Below the pieces are notes generated by a model. That model saw nothing but the letters and a program-made list of their open reading frames with translations, was not told where the DNA came from and did no database searches. Made by a program: the position numbers and the translations under genes. From Aldehydirespirator sp965220645 (GTDB lineage Bacteria > Actinomycetota > Acidimicrobiia > Acidimicrobiales > Aldehydirespiratoraceae), in NCBI GenBank assembly GCA_965220645.1, contig OZ244836.1, positions 1,240,001 through 1,304,000 of the forward strand: a DNA stretch of 64,000 bases, read 5' to 3'. This document shows positions 26,846 to 35,271 of the stretch, one piece after another (position 1 is the stretch's first letter; each line of letters opens with the position of its first letter).

Positions 26846-28102
26846 ATGCCCTGGCCCACCGCTGACGAGGCTGTCTTCGACCTGATCCGTCGAGAGGTTC
26901 ACCGCCAGAACACCACCATCCAGCTCATCGCCTCGGAGAACTTCGCAAGCCCGGCGGTGATGGCCGCCACCGGCTCGGTGTTCACCAACAAGTACAGCGA
27001 GGGCTATCCCGGCCGGCGCTACTACGGCGGCAACGTAGTGGTCGACGAGGTGGAGGACCTGGCCCGGCAGCGGGCCTGCGAGCTGTTCGGCGGCGACCAC
27101 GCCAACGTGCAGCCCCACGCCGGGGCGATCGCCAACATGGGCGCCTACCAGGCCCTGATCGGGGCGGGCGACACCGTGCTCGGCATGAGCCTCGATCACG
27201 GCGGGCACCTCACCCACGGGTCGCCGGTCAACTTCTCGGGCCTCCAGTACCGGTTCGTGTCCTACGGGGTCACCGCCAGCGACGAGCGCATCGATCTCGA
27301 CCAGCTGCGCGATCTGGCCCTGGCCGAGCGGCCCAAGCTGATCGTGGCCGGCGCCACCGCCTACCCCCGCCTCATCCAGCCCGAGCCGCTGCGGGAGATC
27401 GCCGACGAGTCGGGTGCGATGCTGATGTTCGACGCGGCCCACATCGCGGGGCTGATCGCGGGCGGCGTGCACCCCAACCCCACGCAGTTCGCCGATGTGG
27501 TGACGTTCACCACGCACAAGACCCTGCGCGGCCCCCGGGGCGGCGCCATCATCTGCCGGGCCGACTACGCGAAGGCGATCGACAAGGCCATGTTCCCCGG
27601 CATCCAGGGCGGCCCCCTCGACCACGCGGTGGCGGCCAAGGCGGTGGCCTTCGCTGAGGCGGCCACGCCCGAGTTCGCCGACTACGCGGCCCGGATCGTG
27701 GAGAACTCCAGGGCTCTGGCCTCCGCGCTGGCCGGCCACGGGTTCCGGCTGGTGTCGGGCGGCACCGACAACCACCTGATGCTGGTGGACCTGCGCACCT
27801 TCGATCCCGACCTGACCGGCAAGGAGGCCCAGGCCACCCTCGACGCCGCCGGGATCAGCCTCAACAAGAACACGGTGCCCGACGACCCCCGCTCGCCGTT
27901 CGTGACCTCCGGGGTGCGCATCGGCACGCCCGCGGTCACCACCCAGGGCATGGACACCGACGACATGGCAACCATCGCCGATCTGATATCCCGGGCCCTC
28001 CGCAACCGCTCGGACGACTCCGCGGTGGCCGCGGTGCGAGCCGATGCCGAGGAGCTGTGCTCGGCCCAGCCCCCCTACCCGGGCTTCGACACCGAGGATT
28101 AG
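26846..28102 (+). CDS. glyA: serine hydroxymethyltransferase
   Basis: 418 residues, PLP enzyme making glycine and methylene-THF from serine. Visible are [31 protein letters not shown], and the PLP lysine in [15 protein letters not shown] 26846 has gagg 5 nt upstream. A TACTGT box at about 26789 could give a 5' leader of roughly 50 nt. Confidence 0.96.
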   Translation: MPWPTADEAVFDLIRREVHRQNTTIQLIASENFASPAVMAATGSVFTNKYSEGYPGRRYYGGNVVVDEVEDLARQRACELFGGDHANVQPHAGAIANMGAYQALIGAGDTVLGMSLDHGGHLTHGSPVNFSGLQYRFVSYGVTASDERIDLDQLRDLALAERPKLIVAGATAYPRLIQPEPLREIADESGAMLMFDAAHIAGLIAGGVHPNPTQFADVVTFTTHKTLRGPRGGAIICRADYAKAIDKAMFPGIQGGPLDHAVAAKAVAFAEAATPEFADYAARIVENSRALASALAGHGFRLVSGGTDNHLMLVDLRTFDPDLTGKEAQATLDAAGISLNKNTVPDDPRSPFVTSGVRIGTPAVTTQGMDTDDMATIADLISRALRNRSDDSAVAAVRADAEELCSAQPPYPGFDTED

Positions 28103-28162
28103 CGGCCGCTCGGTCGCCGAGTCGCCGGCCTAGCCGGTCAGCCGGTCCTCGGGGTTGAGGTC

Positions 28163-29710
28163 CTAGCGATCGCGGTCTTCGGGGTTGATGTCCTCGAGCT
28201 CCTGGCCGGCGGTCTCGGGGTACTTCCACAACACCAGGACGGCCACCATCAGCGGGCCGACGGCCAGCAGGGCGAGCACCGGCCCGAGCCGGCCGTCGAG
28301 CACATCCGACAGCCAGCCCGCCACCACGTTCCCCAGCGCGCTGCCGGCCACCCCCACGGTGGTGATGATCCCGTTGGAACGGCCGCGCCGGTAGGTGCCG
28401 AACAGCTCGGGCCCGTAGACCGCGAGCGCCGGGACGGCCATCGCGCCGAGAATCCCTCCCACCAGGGTCAGCGCCCAGATTGCCAGGCCGTCGGTGAAAT
28501 AGGCCCAGGCGATCAGCACCGTGCCCAGCACCAGACCAGCGGCGCCCACGGGACGGCGGCCCCGCCGATCGGCGAGGTAGCCGCCGGCCAGTATCCCGAT
28601 GCCCACCGGGGTGTTGGTCACCAGCGTGAACAGCGAGATCGTCGTGGCCGAGAACTCGCGCTCGTCCTTGAGAAAGTCGTTGCGGAGCCCGGATGCCGGA
28701 GCCGCGAACATCAGGATCAGGAACGCCGAGGCGGCCAGGAGAGCCAGCCTCCGGTGCCGGCGGGCCGCGGCGTCGGCGTCGGCGCGGCTGTCGGCGGGAG
28801 CACCCCCGCGGGGCTCGAGCCCGTCGCCGGCGGCCTCGAAGCGCCGGCTCTCGGGCAGTCGCCGCCCCGCCCACACCATGACGGCCACACCGGCCAGCGG
28901 CACCACGTACACCGTGCGCCACGCCGCGATGTGGAGATCCGCCACCGGCAGCACCCACACCGCCATGCCCGAGCCGAGCCCGGCGCACATCACCAGCACC
29001 GACATGGCCCAGGCCCGCGACCTCGCCGGCATCTCCTCAGCAGCCAGTATCACGATCAATATGCCCAGGGCAGTGGACAGCCCCCGAGCCACCAGCTGCG
29101 TGGCCCCCAGGAACCACAGCCCCGGCGACAGGGCTCCCAGCGCGGTCACGATGCAGCTGCCGATGCCGGATGCCAGCAGCAGGCGGCGCCGGCCGTGGCG
29201 GTCGGCCAGGGCCACGGTGGCCAGAGCGAGCAGCACGCCCACCCTCACTATGGCCAGCACGTTTCCCTGGGCGGTGTTGCCGTGGCCGAACTCGTCGGCT
29301 GCGAATGTGAGGGTCTGGGTGAGCACCGTGCCCAGGTAGCCGTCCACCAGCTGCACGGTGCACAGCAGGCCCAGCACGGTGGCGCAGCGGGCGTCCAGCC
29401 GGTCGGGGGGTGCCCACCAGTAGCCGTAGGAGTCCCGCGGTCTCAGCAGAGCGCTCCGGACGGGGAAATGGAACAGCCAGGCCCACACGGGAACGGCGAG
29501 CCGGTAGGAGATGGTCTCGGTCAGTTCCCACGTTTCGTGCGTGCCGTTGCCCTCTCCATCGGCGCCGCCGGGCTCCGCCCTCTGGAGGGCCATCTCGCGT
29601 TCATAGTGCCGGAAGGGTCCGTCCTCGGCCTCGAAGCGGTCGTCGCCCACCGCTCGCTCGGCCACGATGTCGTGTCGAGGCTCCCGGCGTGCAGCCCGTT
29701 CGCGTTCCAT
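28163..29710 (-). CDS. MFS transporter
   Basis: 515 residues with about 12 hydrophobic segments and an 85-residue hydrophilic N-terminus. MFS loop motifs DRHGRRR (loop 2-3) and DRRGRRP (loop 8-9) are clear; the C-terminus YPETAGQELEDINPEDRD is typical of sugar/organic-acid porters. Start ATG 29710 is chosen because GGAGGT lies 9 nt upstream; a GTG at 29752 is in frame. Substrate unknown. Divergent from murA across a 35-nt inverted repeat. Confidence 0.86.
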   Translation of the reverse strand: MERERAARREPRHDIVAERAVGDDRFEAEDGPFRHYEREMALQRAEPGGADGEGNGTHETWELTETISYRLAVPVWAWLFHFPVRSALLRPRDSYGYWWAPPDRLDARCATVLGLLCTVQLVDGYLGTVLTQTLTFAADEFGHGNTAQGNVLAIVRVGVLLALATVALADRHGRRRLLLASGIGSCIVTALGALSPGLWFLGATQLVARGLSTALGILIVILAAEEMPARSRAWAMSVLVMCAGLGSGMAVWVLPVADLHIAAWRTVYVVPLAGVAVMVWAGRRLPESRRFEAAGDGLEPRGGAPADSRADADAAARRHRRLALLAASAFLILMFAAPASGLRNDFLKDEREFSATTISLFTLVTNTPVGIGILAGGYLADRRGRRPVGAAGLVLGTVLIAWAYFTDGLAIWALTLVGGILGAMAVPALAVYGPELFGTYRRGRSNGIITTVGVAGSALGNVVAGWLSDVLDGRLGPVLALLAVGPLMVAVLVLWKYPETAGQELEDINPEDRDR

Positions 29711-29777
29711 CTCGGCCGCACCTCCGCGTCGCACGACCCGCAGGACGGTCACGATCGGTCCTCGGTCGCCGGTCTCA

Positions 29778-29812
29778 TCGTGTTTTCTTGCACATATGAC
29801 GAGAAAACGCGA
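29778..29812. promoter_or_regulatory. inverted repeat between MFS gene and murA
   Basis: Arms tcgtgttttctt (29778-29789) and gagaaaacgcga (29801-29812) pair at 10 of 12 positions around an 11-nt centre. It lies between divergent start codons, so an operator is more likely than a terminator. Confidence 0.5.
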
Positions 29813-29838
29813 TGAAGGCTTCTGGCGGGTCGGCTCAA

Positions 29839-29844
29839 TAGGCT
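29839..29844 (+). promoter_or_regulatory. -10 box TAGGCT of murA (leaderless)
   Basis: TAGGCT followed by 6 nt and GTG 29851. Confidence 0.6.
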
Positions 29845-29850
29845 TTGAGG

Positions 29851-31125
29851 GTGGCGATCGAGCGGATAGTTGTTCGCCCCGGCCCCCCGCTGGAGGGCAC
29901 GGTGGCCGTGGCCGGCGCCAAGAACTCGGCGCTCAAGCTCATGGCGGCCACGCTGCTGGCCGAGGGCTCCTACCGCATCAGCAACGTGCCCCGAATTGTC
30001 GACGTGGACCTGATGGCCGAACTCCTGCGGGCCGTGGGCTGCACCGTCGAGTGGGATCCGACCCAAGCCGCGGCGACGCTGCGCATCGACGTGCCCGCTG
30101 AGATCAGCCCGGTAGCCCCCTACGAGATCGTGGAGCGGTTCCGGGCCTCGGTCGTGGTCCTCGGGCCCATGCTGGCCCGCTGCGGTGAGGCCAAGGTGGC
30201 TCTGCCCGGAGGCGACGACTTCGGACCCCGGCCCGTGGACATGCACGTGCGGGGTCTCGTGGAGCTGGGCGCACAGGTGGATGTGGTGCACGGCTACATC
30301 GAGGCGTCCGCGACCGAACTGCTCGGAGGCCGAGTACTGCTCGAGTTCCCCAGCGTGGGGGCGACCGAGAACCTGCTGATGGCCGCGGTCGCGGCCAAGG
30401 GCACCACCGAGATCGACAACGCGGCCCGTGAGCCCGAGATATTCGACCTCTGCCAGTTCCTGGGCGCCATGGGGGCCCGCATCTCTGGTGCCGGCACGTC
30501 CACGCTCGTCGTCGAGGGTGCCGGGACCGCTCAGTTCCTGCAGGCCGCCGACCACAGCGTCATCGGTGACCGGATAGTGGCCGCCACCTACCTGTCCGCA
30601 CTGGGCGTGGCCTCGGGGGAGGTGTTCGTGGCCGGCGCTCGCTACGAACACATGGAGATGCTCTGCCTGAAGCTGACCGAGATGGGGATGCTGATCACGC
30701 CCGACGCCGACGGCATCCGGGCCATAGCACCGCGCCGCCTCGACTCGGTGGACTGCTCCACGCTGCCCTATCCGGGCGTGGCCACCGACTACCTGCCGTT
30801 CCTGGTCGTGACGCTGGCCACCGCTTCGGGCGTGGGGATCGTCACCGAGAACCTGTTCCCGGGACGGTTCCGCTACGTCGACGAGTTGCGCCGCATGGGT
30901 GCCGACATCCGCACCGACGCCCACCACGCGGTGGTGCGGGGCGTGGAGCGGCTCTCGGGCGCACCGGTCAGGGCGCACGACATCCGGGCCGGCGCCGCGC
31001 TGACCGTCGCGGGGCTCGGGGCTGAGGGAACCACCGTGGTGACTGACGCCCATCACGTGGCCCGAGGCTACGAGGACCTGGCGGGCGACCTGGCGTCGCT
31101 CGGTGCCGACGTGCGGGCCGAGTAG
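29851..31125 (+). CDS. murA: UDP-N-acetylglucosamine 1-carboxyvinyltransferase
   Basis: 424 residues; first committed step of peptidoglycan synthesis. VAGAKNSALKLMAATLL holds the Lys-Asn pair of the active site. The loop that usually carries the catalytic Cys (PGGCxxGxRPxD) reads PGGDDFGPRPVDMH, i.e. Cys to Asp, as in mycobacteria; that substitution gives intrinsic fosfomycin resistance. GTG 29851 is preferred to TTG 29845 because of the -10 box spacing. Confidence 0.95.
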   Translation: MAIERIVVRPGPPLEGTVAVAGAKNSALKLMAATLLAEGSYRISNVPRIVDVDLMAELLRAVGCTVEWDPTQAAATLRIDVPAEISPVAPYEIVERFRASVVVLGPMLARCGEAKVALPGGDDFGPRPVDMHVRGLVELGAQVDVVHGYIEASATELLGGRVLLEFPSVGATENLLMAAVAAKGTTEIDNAAREPEIFDLCQFLGAMGARISGAGTSTLVVEGAGTAQFLQAADHSVIGDRIVAATYLSALGVASGEVFVAGARYEHMEMLCLKLTEMGMLITPDADGIRAIAPRRLDSVDCSTLPYPGVATDYLPFLVVTLATASGVGIVTENLFPGRFRYVDELRRMGADIRTDAHHAVVRGVERLSGAPVRAHDIRAGAALTVAGLGAEGTTVVTDAHHVARGYEDLAGDLASLGADVRAE

Positions 31126-31156
31126 GCCGAGGCGGCTTGCCGGTCACTCATCGGCT

Positions 31157-31324
31157 TCATCCCAGTCCGCCGGCATCCAAGTCATCGGCGTCCGCGCTGG
31201 CCTGTGCCTGCTTGACCGCCCGCCGCTTCGCGTTCCACACGATGCCGGCGAACAGCAGCACCGGCCCGGCCACCAGCAGGGCCTCATCCCATCCGCCCTG
31301 ATGCGCCAGCACCGCCACGCCCAT
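31157..31324 (-). CDS. small single-pass membrane protein (55 aa)
   Basis: ATG 31322-31324 opens 55 codons, starting MGVAVLAHQGGWDEALLVAG, then a hydrophobic run (PVLLFAGIVW), a basic KRR stop-transfer patch and an acidic tail, ending at TGA 31157-31159. A TAGGCT box lies exactly 6 nt upstream, identical to that of murA. Small proteins with the HQGGWDEAL-TM-KRR layout are common in Actinobacteria. Function unknown. Convergent with murA. Confidence 0.65.
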   Translation of the reverse strand: MGVAVLAHQGGWDEALLVAGPVLLFAGIVWNAKRRAVKQAQASADADDLDAGGLG

Positions 31325-31330
31325 CCCGCG

Positions 31331-31336
31331 AGCCTA
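31331..31336 (-). promoter_or_regulatory. -10 box TAGGCT of the 55-aa membrane protein gene
   Basis: Minus-strand TAGGCT, 6 nt, then ATG. Confidence 0.55.
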
Positions 31337-31445
31337 CGAGGGACCGCGGCCCGGAGTAGGGCTTGTGGCGATGTCGCCTAGCGGGCCGGTTCCAGCCGTC
31401 GTCTTGGCCTCGCGGACGCGCTGAGCGAGAAGCCTGTCGCGGAAG

Positions 31446-31727
31446 CTAGGCGGCGTCGGGCAGTTGGATCTTGGTGGGTCCTCGGCCGCGGCTCAGGCCG
31501 ATGGCCCAGGGCTCGTGTCCGAGCGACGAGGACAGCCGGGAGACCTTGTCCCAGTTGGACAGGATCAGCAGCAGATACTCACGTGGATTGAGATCGTGCT
31601 TCCCGGTGAGGATCACGGCACGAACCTCGGCCCGCTGGAAGTGGGAGAGTTCGTCAGCGCGCCTGCGGATCCGGTTGTCGCGGGTGACTAGGACGAGGTC
31701 GACGAAGATGCCCCAGATCTCACGCAA
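31446..31727 (-). CDS. VapC45-like PIN toxin, N-terminally truncated
   Basis: 93 residues. LVLVTRDNRIRRRADELSHF and VRAVILTGK match the second half of VapC45-type PIN-like domains (GWVxLTxDxRIRxxPAE). The first 35-40 residues of the family, including the N-terminal catalytic Asp region, are missing: the frame begins with TTG and is closed upstream by a TGA 6 nt before it. It overlaps the antitoxin end by 8 nt. Probably inactive as a nuclease, or a frameshifted remnant. Confidence 0.6.
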   Translation of the reverse strand: MREIWGIFVDLVLVTRDNRIRRRADELSHFQRAEVRAVILTGKHDLNPREYLLLILSNWDKVSRLSSSLGHEPWAIGLSRGRGPTKIQLPDAA

Positions 31728-32388
31728 CGCTCAAGAAGCGGACGGCATCGTCGACCGCCGCGGGGGTGACGTCCCACATCCTTGCAACTTCGCTCCGGCG
31801 CTCGCCCGCCGCTACGGCTTCCGCGATGACGTCGGCCCGCAGGCGCCGGCCCGCAATCGTCGGCCGGCCCGACGAGTACTCAGGGTCGGCGACGATGGTC
31901 CCTTCAAGCACGACCCGCTCAACGACACCGTCGGCACCGAAGGTGGCGACATCCGTGAATCGAGCCACCTCGGGTGCGAGAACGAGGGTACGACCGTTGG
32001 GAACCACTAGGCGAAGGCCGGGATCCAGGTCGATGTCGTGTTGGACACGCAGGACCACTCTCCGGCCCTCGGCGTCGCGGAAGGGTTGGGCAATGGCGAG
32101 CGGATGGGACGCGCGGAACGTCTCGCGCAGAGCGATGATCGCCGGCCTGAGGCCGAATACATCATTCCCGCGATTCCAGTACTCCGCGATCAAGCGAGCC
32201 TCCACGAACTCGCCCCACGTCACCCTGTCCGATCCGGTCCGCTCGACCCGGATCAGAGGGCTGTGGCTACGTCGCCCTCGACGGGAGCCGTCGATCCAGT
32301 GGCGAGCCGTGCCTCTCGGGGTTCCCAAGAGACGGTCCACCTCGCCCATCCGGTAGAGCGGTCGATGCAGTGAAGTCGTTTCTGGCAT
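31720..32388 (-). CDS. VapB45-like antitoxin with DUF433
   Basis: 222 residues. The N-terminus YRMGEVDRLLGTPRGTARHW resembles a MerR-like HTH; the C-terminus carries DUF433: GRPTIAGRRLRADVIAEAVA, SEVARMWDVTPAAVDDAVRF. This domain layout is that of VapB45-type antitoxins, and the gene precedes a VapC45-like toxin. Upstream, TATACT at about 32447-32452 in an AT-rich patch is a likely -10 element. Confidence 0.72.
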   Translation of the reverse strand: MPETTSLHRPLYRMGEVDRLLGTPRGTARHWIDGSRRGRRSHSPLIRVERTGSDRVTWGEFVEARLIAEYWNRGNDVFGLRPAIIALRETFRASHPLAIAQPFRDAEGRRVVLRVQHDIDLDPGLRLVVPNGRTLVLAPEVARFTDVATFGADGVVERVVLEGTIVADPEYSSGRPTIAGRRLRADVIAEAVAAGERRSEVARMWDVTPAAVDDAVRFLSVA

Positions 32389-32562
32389 CTGGCTGATCTC
32401 CGTAACACCTGTCGAAGCCGCTGGACACGGCTTCCGGCCGTATGCATAGTATAGCCTATTAAATCATGAATTGGATTCAAACATCATTGCGAGGTTGGGC
32501 TAGGAGATCGGGCGGTGTGATTAGGGGTCGGAGTTGGGGCCGGGTGCTGCGAGACTGGGCCT

Positions 32563-32823
32563 GTGCAGGCCGAAGTGGAGAAGATCATCAAGATCATCCG
32601 GCCGGCCATCCAGGCCGACGAGGGGGACATCGATCTCGTCGATGTGGACGAGTCCACCGGGATCGTCACCGTCGAGCTCCACGGGGCGTGCGTCACCTGC
32701 CCGGCATCCACCCAGACCCTCAAGGCCGGCATCGAGCGGATCATGCGGGACCGCGTGCCCGGGGTCACCGAGGTCGTAGAGGTCAACGCCCTGGGCATGA
32801 GCGAGATGGCCGTCTCGCTCTAG
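32563..32823 (+). CDS. NifU-like Fe-S cluster scaffold domain protein
   Basis: 86 residues, a stand-alone NifU C-terminal domain. VEKIIKIIRPAIQADEGDID and the CxxC in LHGACVTCPASTQTLKAGIE are diagnostic; the Cys pair binds a transient Fe-S cluster. GTG 32563 gives MQAEVEKIIK. A cysteine desulfurase gene lies 1.3 kb downstream on the same strand. Confidence 0.9.
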   Translation: MQAEVEKIIKIIRPAIQADEGDIDLVDVDESTGIVTVELHGACVTCPASTQTLKAGIERIMRDRVPGVTEVVEVNALGMSEMAVSL

Positions 32824-32851
32824 CAGAGACCGAGCGTGCCAGCGCTCAGTC

Positions 32852-32924
32852 CACGAGAACGTGTCGAGGCACTGAGCGAGGCCGTGGCCCAAGCGGCCCG
32901 TGAGCGTAGCGAACAAGAGCGGGA
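32852..32924 (+). repeat. dispersed intergenic repeat family 2, copy B
   Basis: Partner of 17542-17614 (inverted orientation), same 73-nt length. The 315-nt gap 32824-33138 holds this repeat and a GH15-like remnant; an open frame across it (32836-33102) looks non-coding. Confidence 0.7.
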
Positions 32925-32939
32925 AACCGCGCGGGGTGC

Positions 32940-33088
32940 TCAGCCGCCGGCGGTTTCGGACAGGTTGAGCGCGTTCTCGATCAGCCCGAGGTGGCGCGCT
33001 GGTCCGACAGAAGCGAATGCTGCTCGATCGGCACGACCACGCTGGGATAGGAATCAGGCTGGTCCTGCCGGTCGGCGGAGCCGCTCAC
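32940..33088 (-). pseudogene. GH15 glucoamylase/trehalase-like remnant with large internal deletion
   Basis: Minus strand from GTG 33088 reads ...SYPSVVVPIEQHSLLSDQRA, resembling the GH15 N-terminus (PIExxALIGDxxTAAL). One base out of frame it continues HLGLIENALNLSETAGG and stops at 32940-32942; this resembles the GH15 C-terminus (FSHLGLINAALNLD). About 95% of a normal gene would be missing between them. Assignment is from motif memory and is moderate. Confidence 0.45.
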
Positions 33089-33124
33089 GGGCGCGACGCT
33101 AGTGGCCGCGCCGATCTGCGGCGC

Positions 33125-33130
33125 TACGGT
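33125..33130 (+). promoter_or_regulatory. -10 box TACGGT of the rhomboid gene
   Basis: TACGGT followed by 8 nt and GTG 33139. Confidence 0.4.
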
Positions 33131-33138
33131 GCCGGGCC

Positions 33139-34041
33139 GTGAGCGACACGCCGGAGGTGGTGCCCAGACCCCCTGAGCGCCGCTGCTACCGGCATCCCGA
33201 CCGTCGCGGCGGCATCATCTGCCAGCGTTGCGACCGCCCCATCTGCCCCGACTGCATGCACCAGGCGTCGGTCGGCTTCCACTGCCCGGAGTGCACGGTC
33301 CAGAGCGGCGCCCGGCCGATGACCGTCCGGCCACACATGATGGTGGGTGCGTCTCGCCCGGTGGCCACCCAGGTTCTGCTGGCGCTGAACGGGCTGGCCT
33401 TCCTGTACTCGGTGGTCCTGGGCGGCTCGGCGAGGGGCATAACCAGGATCGACCAGGGCTTGCTCATCGACGGCGGCCTGTTCGCCCGGGCCCGGCTGAT
33501 CCAGGGCTTCGAGGTCTCGTTGATCGGCGTGGACACGGGCGAGTACTACCGGCTGGTGACATCGGCGTTCCTGCACGACGGGATCTTCCACCTGGCGTTC
33601 AACATGTACGCGTTGTGGATCCTGGGCCAGCTGCTCGAGGCAGGATTCGGCCGGGCCCGGTTCCTGTCGCTGTTCGTGGTGTCGACGCTCGGCGGGGCGT
33701 TCGGTGTGCTGCTGCTCTCACCCAACTCGCCCACGGTGGGCGCGTCGGGGGCGGTGTTCGGCCTGATGGGGGCCATGGTGCTGGTGCAGCGGGAGATCGG
33801 CGGCAACCTCTGGCGGTCGCCGCTGATGACGGTGTTGATGCTCAACCTCGTCTTCACCCTGCTGGTGCCCCGCATATCGATCGGCGGGCACTTCGGCGGC
33901 CTGATCGCGGGAGCCGTCATGGGCGCCTCGATGCTCGCCCTGGGGCGGCGCAACGCTCCGGCCTGGGTGACGGTGTCTATCGGCGGCATGTTCTCGGCGC
34001 TGCTCATCGCGGGATCGGTGATCGCCGCCGCGGCGAGCTGA
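33139..34041 (+). CDS. rhomboid family intramembrane serine protease with N-terminal zinc finger
   Basis: 300 residues. The N-terminus has a B-box-like zinc-binding module (CYRHPDRRGGIICQRCDRPI then CPDCMHQASVGFHCPEC). Six or so hydrophobic segments follow with FNMYALWILGQLLE, the catalytic Ser in VGASGAVFGLMGA and the catalytic His in IGGHFGGLIAG. The fusion is common in Actinobacteria. Cleaves membrane proteins within the bilayer; substrate unknown. Confidence 0.92.
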   Translation: MSDTPEVVPRPPERRCYRHPDRRGGIICQRCDRPICPDCMHQASVGFHCPECTVQSGARPMTVRPHMMVGASRPVATQVLLALNGLAFLYSVVLGGSARGITRIDQGLLIDGGLFARARLIQGFEVSLIGVDTGEYYRLVTSAFLHDGIFHLAFNMYALWILGQLLEAGFGRARFLSLFVVSTLGGAFGVLLLSPNSPTVGASGAVFGLMGAMVLVQREIGGNLWRSPLMTVLMLNLVFTLLVPRISIGGHFGGLIAGAVMGASMLALGRRNAPAWVTVSIGGMFSALLIAGSVIAAAAS

Positions 34042-34073
34042 CTCCTGGTGCTTCCGGCGGGGTGGCCGGTACG

Positions 34074-34079
34074 TAGGAT
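34074..34079 (+). promoter_or_regulatory. -10 box TAGGAT of the cysteine desulfurase gene (leaderless)
   Basis: TAGGAT followed by 6 nt and GTG 34086. Confidence 0.6.
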
Positions 34080-34085
34080 GGCAGG

Positions 34086-35270
34086 GTGTTCGGCCTCAAC
34101 GACACGCACGAGATCTACCTCGACCACGCGGCGTCCACGCCGCTGAGGCCCTCGGCCCGCGATGCGTGGCTGGCCGCGGCCGATCAGCATCACGCCAACC
34201 CCACCGGGTCTCACCTGGCCGCTCGCGAGGCCCGTAGATGCCTGGACCGGGCCCGAGAGCAGGTGGCTGCTGCCCTCGGCGCCTGCCCCGGCGAGATCGT
34301 GTTCACCTCCGGCGGCAGCGAGGCCGACAACATGGCCGTGCGAGGCGCTCTCGGGGCCCGAGGGCCTGTAGCGGTGGCAGTGACCACCGAAGCCGAGCAC
34401 CACGCGGTGCACGACCCGGTTGAACACTCCGGCGGCGTGATGGTGGGCGTGGACGCCAGAGGCATCCTCGACCTCGACGCATTGGCCGACGTCCTGCGGG
34501 CCCGCGCCGGAGACGTCGCGGTGGTCTCGGTCATCGCCGTCAACAACGAGACCGGCTCGATCACCCCGCTGGAAGACGTGGCCCGGGTCGTGCGTGAGCT
34601 GGCGCCGGGAGCGTGGCTGCACACCGACGCGGTGCAGGCTGTGAACTGGATCGACGTGGCCGCCGCCACCACCGATTTCGACCTCGTCTCGGTGACGGGC
34701 CACAAGGTGGGCTCGCCGGTGGGCACCGGAGTGCTGGTGGTGCGCGACGGGGTGGAGCTCGACCCGTTGATCGTCGGGGGCGGGCAGGAGCGGGGCCGGC
34801 GGGCCGGGACTCCCGACGTGGCCGGAGCGGTGTCGTTCGCGGCCGCCCTGACCGAAGCCGTGGCCACGCGGCCCGAGAGCATCGAGCGTCTCGGAGCGCT
34901 GCGCGACGCCCTCATCGACGGCCTCATGGACCGGCTCGGCAATCGGGTGCTGGTCTCGGCCGCGCCCGGCGGCGGCGACCGCAGCCACATCGCGGCCGGG
35001 ATCGCCAACGTGTGCATCGCCGGCGTGCAGAGCGAGGCGCTGCTGTTCCTGATCGACGCGGCCGGGGTGCGGGCCTCGGCCGCCTCCTCGTGCTCCAGCG
35101 GCGCGCAGGACCCGTCCCATGTGCTGGCCGCCATGGGAGTGCCCCGAGAGGTGGCATTGGGGTCGCTGCGGCTGTCGCTCGGCCACACCACCGTCGACGC
35201 CGACGTGGAGCGGGCCGTCGAGGTCATAGCGGAGTCGGTCGGACGCCTCGACCGGTTCGACGGAGGCTGA
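34086..35270 (+). CDS. cysteine desulfurase (NifS/IscS family)
   Basis: 394 residues, PLP enzyme releasing sulfur from cysteine. YLDHAASTPLRPSARDAW at the N-terminus, NNETGSITP, the PLP lysine in VTGHKVGSPVG and the persulfide Cys in ASAASSCSSGAQDPSHVL are present. It ends one base before the mnmA start, so it most likely feeds sulfur to tRNA 2-thiouridylation. Confidence 0.94.
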   Translation: MFGLNDTHEIYLDHAASTPLRPSARDAWLAAADQHHANPTGSHLAAREARRCLDRAREQVAAALGACPGEIVFTSGGSEADNMAVRGALGARGPVAVAVTTEAEHHAVHDPVEHSGGVMVGVDARGILDLDALADVLRARAGDVAVVSVIAVNNETGSITPLEDVARVVRELAPGAWLHTDAVQAVNWIDVAAATTDFDLVSVTGHKVGSPVGTGVLVVRDGVELDPLIVGGGQERGRRAGTPDVAGAVSFAAALTEAVATRPESIERLGALRDALIDGLMDRLGNRVLVSAAPGGGDRSHIAAGIANVCIAGVQSEALLFLIDAAGVRASAASSCSSGAQDPSHVLAAMGVPREVALGSLRLSLGHTTVDADVERAVEVIAESVGRLDRFDGG

Positions 35271-35271
35271 G

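Noticed and set aside
31103..31381. Plus-strand open frame after murA
   Set aside because: It is antisense to the 55-residue membrane protein gene and has no promoter or homology.
32836..33102. Open frame of 88 codons after the NifU-like gene
   Set aside because: It covers a dispersed repeat and the antisense of the GH15 remnant, is Arg-rich low complexity and has no recognisable start signal.
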